DNA of 64,000 nucleotides from Epiperipatus broadwayi (GCA_028023455.1 JAQFVV010012442.1:188001-252000), one strand, 5' to 3'. Positions 1 to 11,215 are shown, numbered from the stretch's first letter. Notes: generated by a model not told the origin, from the sequence alone. Numbers and translations: made by a program.

Positions 1-10
1 AAGAAAGGGA

Positions 11-555
11 TTGATAAAGAAATTTACAATATTTTCATATAATAAATATTATGTAGCTAGAATTATATGGAAAGGAGTTGCAGTAGCAGGGTTAACATAT
101 GGTAATGATGCATTATATTTTAGTAAAAAGATATTAGATTATTTAGAAAAAGCTCAAAGGGAAGTAGGAAGACATGCATTGGATGCAGAAGTATGGACAG
201 CAAGGGAGGCAATTCAAGGAGAAATGGGATGGTCAAGTTTTCATATGAGAGATGAAAAAAGTAAAATAAAAATGTTTGGTAGATTGCAGTTTATGGATAA
301 TAAAAGAATAGCTAAAATAGGATTTAATTGGGTTATGATTAAAGGGCAGGTAACAAGAGAGGTGAAAAAGGTAATGCGGTATGCAAAAGATTTGGATAAA
401 GAATTTATATCAGTATATTTGTACAAAAGGTGGGATGATTGTGTTCAGAAGATTATTGAGGGTTATAGTAGTAAGGAATGGGATAAAAGAATAAATTTAT
501 TACTAAAGACTAGGGAGTTAGAGAGATGGAGAAATAGTATGGAGAGTAAAAAGAG

Positions 556-592
<37 letters not shown>
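11..592 (+). pseudogene. LINE ORF2 segment downstream of the RT domain
   Basis: The 193-residue open frame has no credible own start, because the protein should continue upstream of the window. Residues 24-33 (AVAGLTYGND), 45-57 (LEKAQREVGRHAL) and 66-77 (EAIQGEMGWSSF) match the pattern seen after the RT thumb in several LINE groups. That pattern is a 'GLLYG...' turn, then 'L..iQ...gR..L', then an 'AI.GElGW' block. The last seven or so residues are Ile-Tyr repeats, an artefact of the ORF running into a (TA)n microsatellite. The true protein resumes in another frame at 645. Assignment to LINE ORF2 is confident; family is not. Confidence 0.75.
560..591. repeat. (TA)n microsatellite inside the LINE ORF
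   Basis: About 16 perfect TA units that interrupt the LINE reading frame. They imply expansion after, or as part of, element decay. Confidence 0.95.
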
Positions 593-595
<3 letters not shown>

Positions 596-644
596 GAATA
601 TTCGGTGTGTATTAATATATGATAATAGTAAGGAAAGTAGTTTA

Positions 645-890
645 TTGTTTAAGGCTCGAACAGGATCTTTAGCTACAAAAGAATATACATGTAAATGGAA
701 AAATATGGGTGATTTATTTTGTAAATTATGTAAGGAAGAAATTGAAAATATTAGGCATTTGTTAATTGAATGTAAATCTTTGAAAACCGAAAGGGTACAT
801 ATAATGAAGTTGTGGAAAAATAAATCTGAAAAGATTGATTATACAGAAAGTGAATTATTGGTTTTTTATCCTGGGTTTGGAAAAAGATAA
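645..890 (+). pseudogene. LINE ORF2 C-terminal end with CCHC finger
   Basis: Continuation of the ORF at 11-592 after the (TA)n interruption. It shows LLFKARTGSLAT just upstream of and at the start of this stretch. A C-x2-C-x8-H-x4-C zinc-knuckle-like motif follows (CKLC, then H and C in RHLLIEC). Such a C-terminal CCHC after the RT is common in LINE ORF2 proteins and is thought to bind nucleic acid. The frame ends at 890, and weakly conserved coding sense may continue in another frame to about 1000. Confidence 0.7.
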
Positions 891-1079
891 TTGGAATTTA
901 GATATAAAGGCTGTAGAGTTGACAAAGATTATGTTGTGGAAATGGGATAGAGCAGATTATGGGTAAATTTAGAGTGGAGAATGTAAAGTAAAGTGGCTAA
1001 CAGGTTTATGGGGGCATAATTGCTGAGATATTCTTGACTTTGTTTAAGGAGAAGCCATAATACATCACATCACATCACA

Positions 1080-1549
<470 letters not shown>

Positions 1550-1640
1550 CTATTACCCACAAATCCATTCAATTCCCATCCACCCTTAATATTAAAAAAA
1601 AAACTTTTAAATAAGTTAAATGCTTTAGAATAATAAATTT

Positions 1641-1900
1641 TCAATAATAAAGATTCTTTAATTCTTCTTTTGATTTCGTTTCTCTCAAAAAAGACAATCT
1701 TAGCTTCATCAAAATTAATAGTGTGACCAGTATCATTTTCATGGACATAAAATCAGAACTAAGATATCTATTTTTAACTCTACTTTTATGAATCTTTATC
1801 CTTTCATTTAAACTCAAACTACACTGACCTATGCAGACCTTTTTACAAATAAACAAGGAATAAAATATACTACACTAGGAATAGTCTTTCTATCAAAAAT
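1641..1900 (-). pseudogene. PLE GIY-YIG endonuclease domain, degenerate
   Basis: On the minus strand the frame contains a YIG-like box altered to VCIGQCSLSLNERIKIHKSR, which keeps the Gly, the conserved Arg and the His spacing of the family. The sequence upstream at 1860-1900 encodes a decayed GIY-side strand. A frameshift follows, since the conserved VHEKDTGH segment of the sister copies is read here as MSMKMILVT. In intact PLEs this domain nicks target DNA to prime reverse transcription. Here the Tyr of YIG is replaced by Cys, so activity would be lost even without the stops. Confidence 0.7.
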
Positions 1901-2210
1901 TTATTTTGTATTACTTAATAAATTATTCAATGCAACGCCTCTTTCCCATGCAATTTTCTATTTCCAAACAATTTACTATATCTACAAACAATTTTATAAG
2001 AAGACAATTTAAATGGCAAAAAAAATAAAATCATATTTTTCTTTATATTTTACATTCTTCAAATATTACTATTAAATAAAATACTTTTAATAAAGTTATC
2101 AGAGTAACCAACTCTCAGGTAATCTTTATAAAATTGACAATTCTGAAACAAATCTACCCTACTAGAATTATTTAATTTATTATTCCTATGACAATAATTC
2201 CTTAATGCTG

Positions 2211-2960
2211 CTACTTATGAGATACAGACGGATAGCTATCAGGTTTAATTATAGATCTTAATTCTCTACTTTTAACTAAATGAATGCATAGTAAACAATT
2301 AGTTTCTACATTTCTAATCACCAAAATATCTAAAAAAAATAACTTACCAAAATCTAACCCCACTCCTTCTAACACAAATTTTATAGAATGATCAAAATAA
2401 TTAAACTCATTAACAAATGCCTTCAATTTATCATTCTCAACTACAAATAAACAATCAACAACATATCTGACAAATAACTTTACATATATTATTTTTAATA
2501 ATAAATTACTCTTCCATATAATTTATGTAAACTGAACATATTAATGGAGAAATAATAAACCTATTATCCACCCTTCCTTAATCTTATAAAAAATACCTTT
2601 ATAAGTAAAAGACATAGAATCATCCAATAACAAAATCAAATCTTTAATTACCTTAATTTTATTTTTTGATAAAGAACTTTTCTTAATCAAACCAGATATA
2701 AGAACATCAATACTGCTTAACCTATTAACATACTGATATATATTTTCAATATCTAAACCGCCAAATATAATTACTTTCCACTTTAAAATTATTAATCTTA
2801 TCAAAAGCCTGAAAATCACCAAAGTGTTATAAAAAATATTCAAGAATCTAGAAATGCTTCTACAACACTACATGTAAAATCAAAAATAAATCTTAAAGGA
2901 AAACCATCTTTATGAGTTTTAATATTCACAAACATATTAGCTGATATGAAATCATTTGGA
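2211..2960 (-). pseudogene. PLE reverse transcriptase core, degenerate
   Basis: The minus-strand frames show the RT palm in order. There is GGLDIENIYQYVN (motif A, catalytic Asp in LDI) in the frame at 2541-2843. Then comes FTYKGIFYKIKEGW (motif B-like), then motif C, then VETNCLLC with PDSYPSVSHK downstream at 2211-2426. Motif C, encoded at 2454-2465, reads YVVD instead of YVDD, so the first catalytic Asp is lost. The frames are shifted against one another. Identity as a PLE RT rests on order, motif spacing and the downstream GIY-YIG domain. Confidence 0.75.
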
Positions 2961-3000
2961 TTGTTTTTAAATAATCTACTCTATTAAAAATTTTTTAAAT

Positions 3001-3012
3001 TAACCATTTTCT

Positions 3013-3080
<68 letters not shown>

Positions 3081-3092
3081 AGAAAATGGTTA
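3001..3092. repeat. TA-centred perfect palindrome inside PLE copy 1
   Basis: A (TA)n core at 3019-3076 is flanked by exact inverted copies of a ~20 bp arm (TAACCATTTTCTTTATAATA and its complement). The left arm is normal PLE coding sequence; the right arm is an extra inverted copy of it. A second short (TA)n follows at 3090-3109. Confidence 0.9.
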
Positions 3093-3224
3093 TATATATA
3101 TATATATATCAATTTTCTTTTAATAAAATTAACTGGATCTTTATCTAAATGCATATATTAACCATTACTTTATTACCCATCCATTTTCTCTTTCAAATCA
3201 TCTCCTTTCATAATGACAAACCTA

Positions 3225-3672
3225 CCAGCATGGATAATAGGTTATATTATTTCTCCTTTAGTATGTTCAGTTATAATAATTATATGGAAGAAGAAATTAT
3301 TATTAAAAAGAATTGCTTATATGTAAAGTTATTTGTCAAATATGTTGATGATTGTTTATTTGTAGTTGAAAATGATAAATTGAAGGAATTTGTAAATGAG
3401 TTTAATTGTTTTGATCCTTCTATAAAATTTGTGTTAGAAAGAGAGGGATAGATTTTGGTAAGTTAAAATTTTTAGATCATTTGGTGATTACAAATGTAGA
3501 AACTAATTGTTTTATATGCAGTCATTTAGTTAAAAGTAGAGGATTAAGATCTATAATTAAACCTGATAGCTATCAGTCTGTATCTCATAAAGTAGCTGCT
3601 TTAAGGAATTATTGTCATTGGAATAATAAATTAAATAATTCAAGCAAGGTTGCTTTGTTACAGAAATATTAA
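3225..3672 (+). pseudogene. PLE RT segment with intact YVDD
   Basis: The frame at 3149-3451 carries FVKYVDDCLFVVENDKLKEF, with the catalytic YVDD box encoded at 3341-3352. The first ~25 residues of that frame come from the opposite-strand copy and are spurious. After a frameshift near 3450 the RT thumb continues as VETNCFICSHLVKSRG...PDSYQSVSHKVAALRNYC to 3672. The pattern 'T..Y.KPT....Y....S.Hp...K....' is the usual PLE region after motif C. Catalytic motif kept, frame lost. Confidence 0.75.
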
Positions 3673-3769
3673 TTTTATAAAGATTACCTGAGGGTTGGTT
3701 CCTCTGATAAATTTATTGAAAGTGTTTTATTTAATAGTAATATTTGTAAGGATGTAAAAGGTAAAGAAA

Positions 3770-4162
3770 AAATATGACTTTACTTCTTTGCCATTTAAAT
3801 TGTCTTCTTATAAAATTGTATGTAGAAATAGTAAATTGTTTGTAAAATGGGTGTTACATTGAATAATTTATTAAATATTACAATAGAAATTTTTGATAGA
3901 AAGACTATTCCTGGTGTAGTATATTTTATTCCTTGTTTATTGTAAGAAGATCTACATAGGTCAAAGTAGTTTGAGTTCAAATGAAATGGTAAAGGTTTAT
4001 AAAAGTAGAGTTAAAATAAATATCTTAGTTCTGATTTGTATGTCCATGAAAATGATACTTGTCACACTATTAATTTTGATGAAGCTAAGGTTGTCTTCTT
4101 TGAGAGAAATGAAATCAAAAGAAGAATTAAAAATTTTTATTATTGAAAATTTATTATTCTGA
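3770..4162 (+). pseudogene. PLE GIY-YIG endonuclease, degenerate
   Basis: Read across frames, 3900-4000 gives a GVVYFIPCL segment followed by IYIGQSSLSSNE, the two halves of the GIY-YIG fold. Sequence at 4020-4160 matches the C-terminal half (HEND/TCHT-like segment, then ERNEIKRRI-like residues). The one-base shifts make the visible long frame at 3971-4162 read out of register. In intact elements the domain would follow the RT in one polypeptide. Confidence 0.65.
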
Positions 4163-4487
4163 AGCAATTAACTTATTTAAAAGTTATTTTAATGTTAAGG
4201 GTGGATGGAAAGTAAATGAATTTCTGGGTACTCTTGAGAAGTCTGCTTGTGTGTTTTAATATTATTTTTATGCTGGACTAGTTGAATTTTGGATTTGGGG
4301 TAATTTTAATTATATATTGACTAGTTTAGCTTTATGCTTGTAATGTTTATATTTTAATGAGTTTCTTTGTTTTTAAATGTAGTTTTGTTGATGTAGTGTA
4401 AATATATTTTTTTGATATATTTGAATTTTAGTTATATATATTAAGTTTGTTGTTTGAGTTTGGTTGAAAAAGTATATGTTTGTGTCT

Positions 4488-4493
4488 ATTTAA

Positions 4494-4525
<32 letters not shown>

Positions 4526-4609
4526 TTAAATCTTATATTAATTTAAATACTTACAATATATATATATATATATATATATATTGTAAGTATTTAAATTAAT
4601 ATAAGATTT
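4488..4609. repeat. Two nested TA-centred perfect palindromes
   Basis: First palindrome 4488-4531: arm ATTTAAGTA, TA core, exact complement. Second palindrome 4528-4609: 29 bp arms (4528-4556 and 4581-4609) with no mismatch around a 24 bp TA core. The two share the bases at 4528-4531. Both could extrude as cruciforms. They mark the boundary between PLE copy 2 and the LTR remnant. Confidence 0.92.
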
Positions 4610-4649
4610 ATAACTATTTAAATTAACATAGAAATGCACCTCTCTCAGG

Positions 4650-5800
4650 TGTGTGGCATATTTCAATCCCTATTTGGCATGCCATTTGTAACTATAATTT
4701 GTAACTATTTTAATATGTCACATTTGTAACCATAATAAATATTTAGATAGGGGAAATTATTAATTATTAGATATATGCCTATCCAATCTGTACCATTTGT
4801 AACTATATTAATTCATCATAGCATAGATAAAAGAAATTATAGAATCACTGTGCCACTTAAAAATATCAGCATTAAAGATTCTTGGTATTTATTTATATAT
4901 TGGGGCAGTCATTTGAACAATAAAACATACTGGCCATTGTCATCAAATAAAAATAATATTAAATATAGCAACTGAATAAAAGTACCCACTGTGAAATTTC
5001 TAGAGTGCCTTATGCTTATCTCCAATACTAGGTTCTTCTAACAAAGAATCCTTCCTATTCTTCTTTCCAAATATATAAGACCATTCATGGTCATATGCAC
5101 ACACTGGTGCTATTCATGACAACTTATAAAAATATATATATATATTCTATAAAACTAATATTATGAAGTTGGAAAGGGATGATATCACTCTTTATTCAGT
5201 TTAGCTAAGTACATGTGTTTTCCCATGAGGCCACTAGATTGTTTTCAATCTAGATAAGTATCTGTTTATAGTGTACTTGAGTTCAAACTCATTCAGTACA
5301 TTTTTATTACACATGACTTGGATGACTAATGAAAAAAAAAAGACATTCTTACATTTTATCTTTATTGATAAAATTACAAGATCCCAATATTACCAAAGTT
5401 TATTCTATAGATCAAAGATTCTTATAGACATTGCTAGCTCATTTACGTATATTGATGAACAGACATGTATAATCCTATTAATGGCTTCCAAACAAGCATG
5501 TGAAGACCATTATTGATATTAATGGCCATTTAACTAGATTATTTATCACAATAAAGGTAATAATGATGATGATGATAATAATATCATAATAATAATGATA
5601 ATAATAGTGATATCATAATAATGATTATAATAGTGATGATGATACCAGCCATGGCTTATTAATAAACTCACAACAATAAATTCATCTTTATAAACTTATA
5701 GGCATCTATTAAAATTATAATATTTCATACTGGGATTTAATAATACTAGTGGTGATGATTGATCATCATGAATCTCTTTGCATAATATTCAATTTTCTAT
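4650..5800 (-). mobile_element. LTR remnant (minus strand), same family as the element at 52.7-54.3 kb
   Basis: Reverse complement of 5013-5100 matches 53700-53790 (CATGAATGGTCTT... then TATTGGAGATAAG). Reverse complement of 5175-5290 matches 53510-53625, including AACAATCTAGTG and AAACACATGTACTTA. Reverse complement of 5640-5800 matches 53120-53285 (TTGTTGTGAGTT, then ATGGCTGG.ATCATCATCATC). The orientation puts the LTR 3' end near 4813. The internal region is missing, cut off at the palindromes. No coding sequence is seen. Confidence 0.7.
4662..4812 (-). promoter_or_regulatory. Tandem primer-binding-site-like units, minus strand
   Basis: On the minus strand the motif GTTACAAATGG or a close variant recurs at least four times. 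The first is followed by TACAGATTGGATAGGC and the last by CATGCC. The layout equals the array at 54052-54430: LTR-type end TTACA, one or two A, then TGG. Individual copies match a tRNA 3' end poorly, so function is inferred from position and homology only. Confidence 0.45.
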
Positions 5801-8604
5801 AAACCCCTATTTACTAAAATATGTTCATTACGCTAAACATTAAATTTAATGATTATAATTTATTAATGATGATTGATGGCGATCATAACTTTTATATAGT
5901 ATTATTTGAAACATTTTTAACCAATAACATGATATCCATCTTTGATGAGGATGATTTAAACTCATGGACACAACACAATTTTAGCTTTCTATTGTTGAAC
6001 TATAATTATCAAAATTTGGTTATTCTCAAACATAATCCTTAAATACTTAAATATCAACATTCTAGTTTACCCATTATTTTGCGGACGTTTAATATTTGCA
6101 AGTGATTGCTCAATATATACAAATGGTAATACTTAATAACTGCGAGCAATGATGATGAATTAAAATGATAGAATTAAGACAAGATAAAAACACAATATGC
6201 TTAATAATAACTGGGAAACCAATTAAGATATATAATTATATTTTATTAACACTACTACTCTTTCTTTCCTTCTTTAAAGTCAAATCAACAATTAAATAAA
6301 TGGCTTATTACCATATTAATTCAATACAAAAATTAATATAAAAAATTTACATAAGTATAAGCAAATAAATCTAACATATAGGTTTGTCATTTTTCTTGAT
6401 ATCTCAAAATAAGCTGACTTAAATCAGTATTAGAAAAAAAATACATATTCTATAAATGCTTATTTAAGACTTTTCTTACTTATCATATCATAAAATAAAT
6501 TTCAGGTGTAACTTGTATATGTTATTTCACTTCCATTCAAATGTAATGCCCTACTTTTCAATTTACCATTTAAACTAATCATATATAACCTATTCTTTGA
6601 TGTGTTTGGATAAGCAGTTACACATGCACGCATTCGGTAATGTTAACATATATGTTTAAAATGTATACCCATAAATTACATATATAAAAATATTTTTTCT
6701 TTTTTTAGCAAAATAAAATAAAATATATGATATTGATTTTAATATGCAACAAGATAAAACAAAAAAAAAACATTATAAATGCATATATTTATTGGTTGCT
6801 CATTCTCATTAACAACTGAAGAACAATTAAAAAAAAACATTTCAACATTACAATATATAATAAAAAAAAATAAAAAAAATAATGAAAAATTTAAGTTTAA
6901 AGAATTAAACTATGTCTGTGCTATGTTGTGAGATATTGCAAATAACAATAGATAAACCAGTCTTTAATGTTTCTGTATCAAAAGAAAAATTGCTTTGACC
7001 AGTAAATTAAGGTTTACTTTTAATAAGTAAAAATAAAAATCTGTTAAAGAATGTTCATAGTTACCCGTTTACTTTTTACTTCTTATTAATGTCCTGAGTT
7101 TGAATTTTCAGACTGTTTTTCTTTGCTCAACAACAACAAAAAAGAAGAAAGTTATTGCAGATACTTTTAAGATGATGCTGAATCAATTGACTTGCTTGTT
7201 TCTTCAATTCTATTATTATTCATTGTTCATTGGCTTCCTTCTACCATTTTTTTAAAAAAAGTTATTATAAGTACTTTTGAATAAGTAGGTACCGGTGGAT
7301 TTGCTTTTCTCTCTCATTTTAAAAAAATAATTGCTGTTGACACTTTAGATGATTGAGGTAAACTAACAAAATTTTGATTCATGGCTTCAAACTTGGTTCT
7401 ACATGGCTTTTATAAATTTTCTTTTCCTCCTATTTCCTCTTCTCCATTCATTCGAAGGTAATGAGCTTTTAATAAGCCAGGAACTAGAAAAAAAGCCTTC
7501 CATATAGCTTGTGTGGTTGGATTCAAACTCTATCATTTTGTTGGTTATTACTTGATATATGACTTCATAGACAGATCAGCGATTTTAACTCATTCTGTAT
7601 TAACCAGGAAGCAGAAAAAAATGGTTTAGCAATGCAGAGGCATAGTATTATGCACAGCCAAATATGTTAATATCATATTTATATAATTGTTAATAACTTC
7701 TATTAAATTCAATCTTGTACCGATGTTTTCCTCTATTCTTTAATATTGCTGGAAATTGTTCATATAGACGCACATCTTCGTCTATATTGACTTTATACCA
7801 GAGTCTTTTACTTCATTTCCTTTCTCAATTTTAAAGAGTGGATAAAAAAATCAAATCACTTACTTTTCTCCTTTTTCATTTTTTAACATTAATAACAAGG
7901 AAGGACCGACTGAGTTGAGTCTCAAAATAATAATCACTGAGTTACATCTCACTTTAATAATAATAATCTGAGTGACTGTCTCTCCAAAATATTCATATTG
8001 AGTCTCTAAAAATAAAATCATACTGCCTGATCATCTCTCTGAAAAAAATTAATGACCAAGTGATTAAAAAATTGTTTCAATCATTTATATCGCGAATTTC
8101 AACCAAAGAAAAAAAAACATCTGGAAACCTTATCTTAAAAAAAAAATCAAAGCTTCACAAGTTTGACATCAGTCACAATCAATAAAGACTTAAAATTGAT
8201 CGCTATCGTTATCTACATCAAAGCACCTCTTTTGTAAAAATAATCTTAAGACACAGACAACAACAAACCTGGAATCTATAGCCATCAGAAATAGGGGTAA
8301 AAGCCTATTTGTGTTTGTACAGATGTATTCATTCTTTCACACGTGTACATTTTTTTTATCTCCTAATCTAATAATCTCCATCGCCTTATTTTACACTTTT
8401 CTGATCTACTCTATTTTAATAAAACCAAAGTTAAATAATATGACACCTTATTTAATAAAAATATATATAATAAATCATTACCAAATATTATTACCCTCTA
8501 CATAATGGGTTATTCATTAACTATCTATAAATTTATAATAATAAATACACATATATAAATCCTCATATATATAAAAGAAAAAAAAATTTTTTTTTGATTA
8601 ATTG

Positions 8605-8607
<3 letters not shown>
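5800..8607. other. AT-rich non-coding stretch with degenerate tandem repeats
   Basis: No recognisable gene. Open frames here are short and lack motifs. Three loose copies of a ~100 bp unit (AGTTATTGCAGATACTTTTA and relatives) lie at about 7148-7375. A minisatellite lies at 7905-8060. TGAT/ATCATC-rich DNA up to 6040 may still belong to the minus-strand LTR remnant. Confidence 0.5.
7905..8060. repeat. Degenerate ~35 bp minisatellite, about 5 units
   Basis: Units begin with ACTGAGTTGAGTCTC or a variant and end in AATAATAATC or a variant. Spacing drifts between about 25 and 37 bp. Confidence 0.55.

Positions 8608-8673
<66 letters not shown>
8608..8673. repeat. (TA)n microsatellite at the head of PLE copy 3
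   Basis: About 33 perfect TA units directly before the longest PLE copy. Confidence 0.95.
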
Positions 8674-8675
<2 letters not shown>

Positions 8676-8736
8676 TGTGTGTATGTTTTATTTTGTTTTA
8701 ATTAATAAGTGTATTTGTAATTTGTTTTTTTTAATA

Positions 8737-9340
8737 TGGGTTTGTGGAGTTTAGGATTTAATAATTTTTCATTAAATGATATTAGAAGGATTAAAAATTT
8801 GTCTAGATTGAGTGATAGGATAGAGTCTTTAAAATGGCATATTTATTTTCTTAAATAATGTCAGGAATTTTGTGTTTTTCCTAGGTGTTGTGTTATTAAT
8901 TTTAGTAGAAATAAAAAGTTGCTTCAAAATAGGAATTTGGTGTTTAAGTTACAAACATATATTTTCAATAGTTTTTTAAAAGAAAATTTTGTAAAATTTT
9001 ACAAATTTATTTATGTATATGAAAGAAATAGATATTATTTAGACAGGAGACAAGATTTTAATTATTCAATTTTGAATTTTTTATGAGGCAATTTAGACAG
9101 AATAGGTCAAATTTCTATTGTAAAAAATAAGAAAAAAAATAAAGTGGTTGTTTGGGAAACTTAATACAATTTATTGTATTGATAAAGGCTATGAAAGTAA
9201 TGCTTCTGATGATAGAGTTGTTAATCTTTATGATATTAAGCTAAATGATAGAGAATTAGATATTCTTGGTAAAGGCCCTAATTTTGCCCATTTCATTCAA
9301 AAATATAGTTATTTATACAATTTCTTTTATTCAAACTAGT
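8737..9340 (+). pseudogene. PLE N-terminal region, degenerate
   Basis: One frame from 8737 (MGLWSLGFNNFSLNDIRRIK) is broken at about 8857 and continues to about 9080 with basic, Lys/Asn-rich sequence. The frame at 9148-9339 then reads VVNLYDIKLNDRELDILGKG.NF. The pattern 'N....L......vL.kGlnF' precedes the RT in PLE proteins, so this is the link into the RT domain. No function can be assigned to the N-terminal half. Confidence 0.55.
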
Positions 9341-9898
9341 AATTTGAGTGATAAACAGAAAATTGATATTCAATCGATTTTGGATAAAAGTTTAAAAAGG
9401 AAAGAAAAATTTGTAGTTAATCCTGTTGAGGTTAGATATCTTAAGAATAGGCTAGTTGGTAATCATGTAATCATTTCTCTTGAAGACAAAACTGGTAGGT
9501 TTGAAATTATGAAAGAAGATAAATTCAAAGAGAAAATGGAAAGGGAATTAAATATTGGTAAATATATGATTTTAGATAAAAATCCAGGTAATTTGATTAA
9601 AAGAAAATTGATAAATATTATGAAGAAAATGGTGACTTTAAATTTTTTTAATAGAGTAGATTTTTTAATATGCTATCCAAATGATTTCACATCAGCTAAG
9701 ATGTTTGTGGATATTAAAACTCATAAGGATGGTTTTCCTTTAAGATTTAATTTTGATTTTACAGGTAGTGTTGTAGAGGATATATCTAGATTCCTGAATA
9801 TTTTTTTAAAACAATTTGTTGATTTTGGTCTTTACGCAGTTTCTTTTTCTTTTGAGGCTTTTGATAAGATTAATAATTTTAAAATGGAAAGTAATTAG
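9266..9898 (+). pseudogene. PLE RT, fingers and early palm (210-residue frame)
   Basis: After ~24 spurious residues the frame takes up where 9148-9339 leaves off. Residues near 95-130 carry MILDKNPGNLIKRKLINI. Near 148-185 comes KMFVDIKTHKDGFPLRFNFD, then GSVVEDISRFLNIFLKQF, equivalent to the PLE block 'p.iyg.PKiHK.g.PLRpI....gs..y.lak.L...L.p'. The canonical PKIHK box is altered to IKTHK. The frame ends at a stop at 9896-9898. Motif A follows in the next frame as GSLYIKNMYQSVNRL, with the catalytic Asp of LDI changed to Tyr. Confidence 0.75.
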
Positions 9899-10085
9899 GT
9901 ATTTGGCAGTTTATATATTAAAAATATGTATCAGTCTGTTAATAGGTTAAGGAGTATTAATGTTCTTAAGTCTGTTTTGATTAAGAAAAGTTATTTATCA
10001 AAAAATAAAATTAAGGTAATTAAAGATTTGCTTTTGTTATTGGAAGATTCTATGTATTTTACTTATAAAGATAATTAATTATATG

Positions 10086-10470
10086 GAATAGGAAATTATT
10101 ATTAAAAACAATTGTTTATAAGCAACGTTATTTGTCAGATATGTTGATGATTGTTTATTTGTAGTTGAAAATAATAAATGAAAGGAATTTGTAAATGAGT
10201 TTGATTGTTTTGATCCTTCTATAAAATTTGTGTTCGAAGGAGCAGGGTTAAATTTTGGTAAGTTACTTTTTTTAGATCTTTTGGTGATTAGAAATGTAGA
10301 AACTAATTGTTTACTTTGCAGTCATTTAGTTAAAAGTAGAGAATTAAGATCAATAATTAAACCTGATAGCTCTCAGTCTGTATTTCATAAAGTAGCTGTT
10401 TTAAGGATTTATTGTCATAGGAATAATAAATTAAATAAATTCTAGTAGAGTAGCTTTGTTTCAGAAATGT
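10086..10470 (+). pseudogene. PLE RT motif C and thumb
   Basis: YVDD is encoded at 10140-10151 in one frame, and the downstream VETNCLLCSHLVKSRELRSI region is read at 10230-10445 in another. The LDLLVIRNVETNC block matches the 'fLDvlv' strand after motif C. A stop and at least one shift separate the two. Confidence 0.7.
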
Positions 10471-10689
10471 TAATTTTATAAAGATTACCTGAAAATTGGT
10501 TACTCTGATAAATTTATTATAAGTATTTTATTTAATAGTAAGGATGTAAAAGATAAATAAAAATATGAATTTATTTCTTTGCCATTTAAATTGACTTCTT
10601 ATAAAATTGTATGTAGAAATAGGAAATTGTTTGGAAATAAGAAAACTGCTTGGAAAAGGGGTGTTACATTGAATAATGTATTAAATAAT

Positions 10690-10960
10690 ACCAAAAAAAA
10701 TTTTTGATATAAAGACTATTCCTTGGGTAGTATATTTTATTCCTTGTTTATTTTGTAAGGTCTACATAGGTCAGAGTAGTTTGAGTTTAAATGAAAGGAT
10801 AAAAGTTCATAAAAGTAGAGTTAAAAATAGATAACTTAGTTCTGCTTTGTATGTCCATGAAAAAGATACAGGTCACACTATTAATTTTGATGAAGCTAAG
10901 GTTGTCTTCTTTGAGGGAAATGAAATCAAAAAAAGAATTCAATAATCTTTATTATTGAAA
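10690..10960 (+). pseudogene. PLE GIY-YIG endonuclease
   Basis: The frame from about 10727 gives VYFIPCLFCKVYIGQSSL, then SLNERIKVHKSRVKNR, before a stop at about 10832. This is the best preserved copy of the GIY (here VYF) and YIG boxes, with the catalytic-region Arg in NER and a Cys pair (C-x2-C) in the loop as in other PLEs. After the stop the C-terminal part reads VHEKDTGHTINFDEAKVVFF then a shift. In the family, this domain provides the nick for target-primed reverse transcription. Confidence 0.75.
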
Positions 10961-11085
10961 ATTTATTATTCTGAAGCAATTAACTAATTTAAACGTTCTT
11001 TTAATATTAAGGGTAGATGGGAAGTGAATGGATTTGTGGGTAATAGTTAATATTATATATATTGCATAGTTTTTGTAGTTCTTTA

Positions 11086-11117
11086 CACTTGAGAAGTCTG
11101 CTTGTAGCAGTGAAACC
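11086..11117 (+). ncRNA. Hammerhead-like stem II hairpin in the PLE 3' UTR (weak)
   Basis: CTTGAGA is followed by a perfect 4 bp hairpin (CTGC at 11098-11101, loop TTGTA, GCAG at 11107-11110) and then GAAAC at 11112-11116. A hammerhead needs CUGANGA, stem II, GAAA. The first box carries an extra T here. PLEs are known to carry hammerheads near their ends, which makes this worth noting, but no cleavage-site strand is evident. Confidence 0.3.
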
Positions 11118-11215
11118 TTTGTTTGTGTTTTAATATTATTTTTATGCTGGTCTAGTTTAATTTTGATTTTGGGGTAATTTTAGTTATTCAATTGACTAAT
11201 TTACCTTTATGCTTG

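Larger units (their letters stand above)
1..1079 (+). mobile_element. LINE (non-LTR retrotransposon) 3' end, cut by window edge
   Basis: Two collinear coding relics (11-592 and 645-890) read like the part of a LINE ORF2 protein that follows the reverse transcriptase. They are followed by a short 3' UTR ending in a tandem ATCAC-type tail at about 1061-1079, which looks like the simple-repeat 3' tail many LINEs carry. A (TA)n run at 560-591 has expanded inside the ORF and broken it. The 5' part lies outside the window, so the clade cannot be assigned safely. Confidence 0.75.
3219..4487 (+). mobile_element. Penelope-like element copy 2 (5'-truncated, plus strand)
   Basis: This copy starts within the RT, just at the motif B region, immediately after the 5' end of copy 1. 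It runs through RT motif C and the GIY-YIG domain to a 3' UTR that ends at the TA palindrome at 4488. The 3' UTR is longer than in the copy at 8690-11217, so that one is truncated or has TA expansion at its tail. It is 5'-truncated and shifted in several places. Confidence 0.8.

Noticed and set aside
3971-4162. 63-residue frame as a separate gene
   Set aside because: It is the GIY-YIG region of a PLE read out of register after a one-base shift.
4775-5516. Two small frames (66 and 81 residues) as genes
   Set aside because: They lie antisense within an LTR remnant and have no motif.
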